In this document: positions 53,321 through 56,691 of the stretch, one piece after another
Layout of the letters: each line of letters starts with the position of its first letter
Numbering within the stretch: the first letter of the stretch is position 1
Program-made: the position numbers and the translations under genes
Notes under the pieces: model-generated
Database searches by the model: none
Told to the model about the DNA's origin: nothing
The model's input: only the letters and a program-made list of their open reading frames with translations
From: Neurospora tetrasperma FGSC 2508
Lineage: Eukaryota; Ascomycota; Sordariomycetes; Sordariales; Sordariaceae
Assembly: GCF_000213175.1 (NCBI RefSeq)
Contig: NW_009799099.1
Location: forward strand, 942,370 to 999,060
Length of the DNA stretch: 56,691 bases
Direction: 5' to 3'

Positions 53321-56300
53321 ATGAAGGCCTTCCGATCATACTTCACGCCCTCCTCGACGGCGGCCGAGCGGGACGATGGACGGGCGACTCGTAAGAGTGG
53401 CGAAGACAACAAGTTCACTGAGCAGCAACGCGAGAAACTCTCTGGGCAGAAATCAACAGGGTTACCATCAAGTCCTGCAACATACGATGACAGTGCTGTT
53501 ACGCCTCGTTCGATTACCCCGTCTCCAATGCCTGGAAATACACTCACAGTACCAGGTGCGGCTCACCAGGGCCCACGAAAACAAATTGGGCAGTTGACAG
53601 CTTCTGCTGCCGGTTCGACCTATTCATTCCGTCATTCTACTATTTTTCCGGTTGGAGATGCCCGAAACGGCGATCTCGATGCGGTGACCGAGATCAGAAG
53701 CGACATGATGGTCAACTCGCTTTTCGAGCAAATGTGCCGAAAACAGTACAGCACGGGCTTTGATCCATACGAAGGCGTCGTGTTGAAGAAGTCCCGGGGC
53801 AACTTCACCTGCTGCCCACCGCAAATGGCGGCTATACCCGATTCACTTTACGCCATGATCACACAGATGAATGTCCGATGTGCCATGACAATCAACACAC
53901 ACGTCGTTCGGACAATCCTGAACGGCATTGGCAGGAGGAGTGATATCAACTTTGTTCCGTTGCCCGACGGGTTGCGCGTTCAAATTCTGCGCACCATGTC
54001 GGATCTACCCAAGGGCCAACTCCATCAGTTTGCTGCCTTCATCGAGGACGCCAAAATCCTGGTAGTGTGGGCCGACGAGCCCGAGAAGATTCTCTCCTGG
54101 GCCGAAACCCTCGAGAAGAAGCTCATTGAGTCCATTTGGGGCACTAACAACGACGCAGATGATGATGATGCTGATGAGAAAGGAAATGTAACAACACAGG
54201 TTGAAGAAGTCGACGGAAATTCGTTGGAGCAGGCGAAGGAGCACCGCCCGGTGAGATTAGAAAGCGCTTGCATCGTGGCTCTAACCATGGCGCTGTGTGT
54301 TGCTTGTCTCGGTCTCGGATGGAGGGCGCTTGCGTACGAAGCGTCAGTGGACAAAAGCTATATCCGGTTCGCCTTGTTGGCGGTCTCGCCTGTTCAGTTC
54401 TTCGTGAGCTTGGTACGTAGTCGATACACACCTTTCCGCCCTTCTATCCATGCAGCCATCAAACGAGAAAGATGCTAACAGCTGCTATCACAGTTCTTCT
54501 TTCAAACCCTCGCTGGCAATTTGTTCCAGATCTTTGGCCCCATCAGCTCTGTTGAGAATAACAGCAAATACTACAGCGGGAAGCCACCCCAAAGGCTTGA
54601 CCGTCACCAACACAATCTACCCCATGTCACCTTCCAGATGCCCGTATACAAAGAAGGCCTCGCGGCTGTCATCAAGCCCACGGTAGTCTCCGTCAAACAA
54701 GCCATCAGCACCTACGAGATGCAAGGCGGTACCGCGAACATCTTTGTCAATGATGACGGTATGCAGCTCGTCAGCGAGGAAGAAGCCCGAGCACGCCGTG
54801 ACTTCTACGACGAACACAACATCGGCTGGGTGGCACGCCCACCACACAATCCCAAGCCGAATCTTGAGGCTGGCGAAACAGTGTTTCTCCGTCGTGGCAA
54901 GTTCAAGAAGGCTAGCAACATGAACTATGCCCTCCACACTAGCAACCGTGTTGAGGAAAAGCTGACCAAAATCAATCGCATCGGTAACTGGACAAACGAT
55001 TACGAAACAGCCGCCTATCAACAGTGCTTGAACGAGGTTCTTCGCGAGGACGAAGGCCGAACTTGGGCTGAAGGCAACATTCGCGTTGGCGACTACATTC
55101 TGTTGATTGACTCGGATACTCGTGTCCCGTCTGACTGTTTGTTGGATGCTGTTAGCGAGATGGAGCAGAGCCCTGAAGTGGCTATCCTTCAGTTCGCCTC
55201 TGGGGTCATGAACGTTTCCGATTCATTCTTTGAGAAAGGGCAAGTCAAATTCTGGACCTTTCCCTCATTCCGTTACATCACGAATTAATGGCTGACCACC
55301 TTTCTCCGCAGTGTCACCTGGTTTACCAACCTGATCTACACAGCCATTACCTACGCTGTCGCCTGCGGTGATGCCTGCCCTTTTGTCGGCCACAACGCCA
55401 TGCTCCGCTGGCAAGCCCTCCAAGACGCCGCCAGCTACGAGGAGGATGGCTACGAGAAATACTGGTCCGAGTCACACGTGTCCGAGGACTTCGATATGGC
55501 TTTGCGTCTCCAGTGCGCTGGCTACTCTCTTCGGTACGCCTCCTACACCGGCGAAGGCTTCAAGGAAGGCGTCAGCTTGACTGTTTACGACGAGCTCGCC
55601 CGCTGGGAGAAGTACGCTTACGGATGTAACGAGCTGTTGTTCCACCCTCTCCGTTTCTGGGTCGTCCGTGGTCCGTTCACTCCGCTGTTCCGCAAGTTCC
55701 TCGGCTCCGGTATCGCTCTGCCCAAGAAGTTGACTATCTGCGCGTACATCGGGACGTACTACGCCATTGGAGCGGCGTGGGGCTTGTCGCTGATCAACTA
55801 CTTCCTCACCGGTTGGTACGAAGGGTTCTACGATAAGTACTACCTCGATTCATTTGCCATTTACTGCGCCATCATCGTGGTGTTCACCGCTCTTGGCAAC
55901 TGTGCGCTTGCCATCCTTCGGTACCGCACGAATAAGCAGGGCCTCTTTACCGGCTGTAAGTTCTCTATTCCCTTCCCCCCCTTTTCATTTCTATCTCCTT
56001 GCCCTCCTTCATTTTAACACGGCGACTAACCGACACCAACAGTTATCGACAACCTGAAATGGATCCCCATGTTCACCATCTTCCTCGGCGGTCTCTCCAT
56101 CCACATCTCGCAAGCCATCCTGTGTCACTTCTTCGAGATCGACATGGTATGGGGCGCCACCGCCAAAGAAGTCGAAGAAGTCCATTTCGGGCAGGAGATC
56201 GTTCGTATCCTGAAGCGGTTCAAGTTCACTTTCTTGTACTGTTTCCTGATGACGGGCCTGATTGTCGCCGGATGGTTCTTCTTCCCGCATCCGTGGAAGA

Positions 56301-56401
56301 TCCAGAAGCTGTATAGTGTTTATCCGCTGGCGAGCATGGCGGTTACGCACTTTGCGCTGCCGGTGTTGTTGAATCCGGCGTTGATGCTGTTTACTTGGTA
56401 A
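53321..56401 (+). CDS. Family 2 membrane glycosyltransferase
   Basis: Processive-type GT2 enzyme of the plasma or endomembrane system, probably building a cell-wall or extracellular polysaccharide. Exons: 53321-54412, 54494-55239, 55312-55955, 56043-56401; 2841 nt, 946 residues. The second intron is GC-AG. A Ser/Thr/Pro-rich cytosolic N terminus precedes two membrane segments (about 314-340 and 352-380). The catalytic domain has FVNDDG (DDG, about 449), LIDSDTRVP (D-x-D, about 570), SEDFDMAL (ED, about 669) and ELARW (RW of the QxxRW motif, with Glu in place of Gln, about 709). About five membrane helices close the protein. The NSKYYSG and YKEGL segments fit the cellulose/hyaluronan-synthase-like fold, but it is not a chitin synthase by its motifs. 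Product unknown. Confidence 0.87.
55240..55311 (+). other. GC-AG intron in the glycosyltransferase gene
   Basis: Starts GCAAGT after ...GAGAAAGG, has a GCTGACC branch-like site near 55290 and ends CCGCAG. This 72-nt removal joins FFEKG to VTWFTNLIYTA in frame. Reading through gives a stop within 16 codons, and the nearby GT gives a wrong phase. Confidence 0.8.
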
Positions 56402-56691
56402 ATAATATTAAACTCTGTGGGTAGGCAAGGGAAGACATACATGGTTGTGTCGCCATCATACTTGACGGGTTTCAGTTGTTCACGGTTGGGTTTCGGGCAC
56501 TTAGCTGGGATCAGACAGAGCCTGAGGTTGCGGAAAGCTCCTCCGGTTCATTCAGTATGTCAAGTGGTCAATGGAGGTCAATAATGTGATTCGAAGACAA
56601 AAGAAGGATACGGAAGTAGATGTAGTGGATAGATCTTGCGTGTTTTGTTTTTTTTTTTTTTNTTTTTTTGTTCTATTTCCGTTTGTCGGTT
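56402..56691. other. 3' flank with poly-T run and one unresolved base
   Basis: Presumed 3' flank of the glycosyltransferase gene. A T run at 56648-56669 contains an N at 56662, so its length is uncertain. Confidence 0.6.

Overview
This window is nuclear DNA of a filamentous ascomycete, most likely a Sordariomycete close to Neurospora or Sordaria. The reasons are: short introns (about 46-112 nt in most genes, with CTAAC/CTGAC branch sites and GT(A/G)(A/C)GT donors), C-ending codon preference, CAC(A)ATGG start contexts, large intergenic spaces with microsatellites, and a 548-residue isocitrate lyase with the exon pattern and sequence expected of N. crassa acu-3. I recognise 14 protein-coding genes on both strands; the first is cut by the left edge or by an unresolved 5' intron. 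No rRNA, tRNA, CRISPR or intact transposon is visible.

Left part (1-13.2 kb): an Hrp1/Nab4-type two-RRM hnRNP (+), a NASP/Sim3/Hif1-type histone chaperone (-), phosphopantothenoylcysteine decarboxylase of CoA synthesis (+, nine exons including an inferred 3-nt microexon and a GC-AG intron), then a 3.4-kb gap with a coding-like segment near 10.07-10.43 kb, and a fungal-specific Cys-motif protein with a long leader (+).

Middle part (13.2-31.6 kb): a 4.7-kb gap, an enlarged cytochrome P450 (+), a vWA plus alpha-kinase protein (+), a SAP-like/membrane protein (+), then an acyl-CoA dehydrogenase ending in the peroxisomal signal SKL (-) directly downstream of isocitrate lyase (-). These last two act in connected pathways: fatty-acid breakdown yields acetyl-CoA, and the glyoxylate cycle turns it into four-carbon compounds. 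A perfect 64-bp tandem duplication covers the last codons and stop of the dehydrogenase.

Right part (34.3-56.7 kb): an ERCC6L2-like SNF2 ATPase (-) whose upstream ATG would add a mitochondrial-type presequence, a PhyH-family dioxygenase (+), a fungal-specific Ser/Pro-rich protein (-), mitochondrial ribosomal protein mL58/Mrpl20 (+), an F-box-like Cys-rich protein (-), and a family 2 membrane glycosyltransferase (+) with a second GC-AG intron. Most exon joins were set by reading-frame continuity plus splice signals and were not checked against transcripts. I see no clear new multi-gene system. The most unusual signals are the 3-nt microexon, the GC-AG introns, the duplicated SKL-coding end, and the unassigned coding-like segment at 10.07-10.43 kb.
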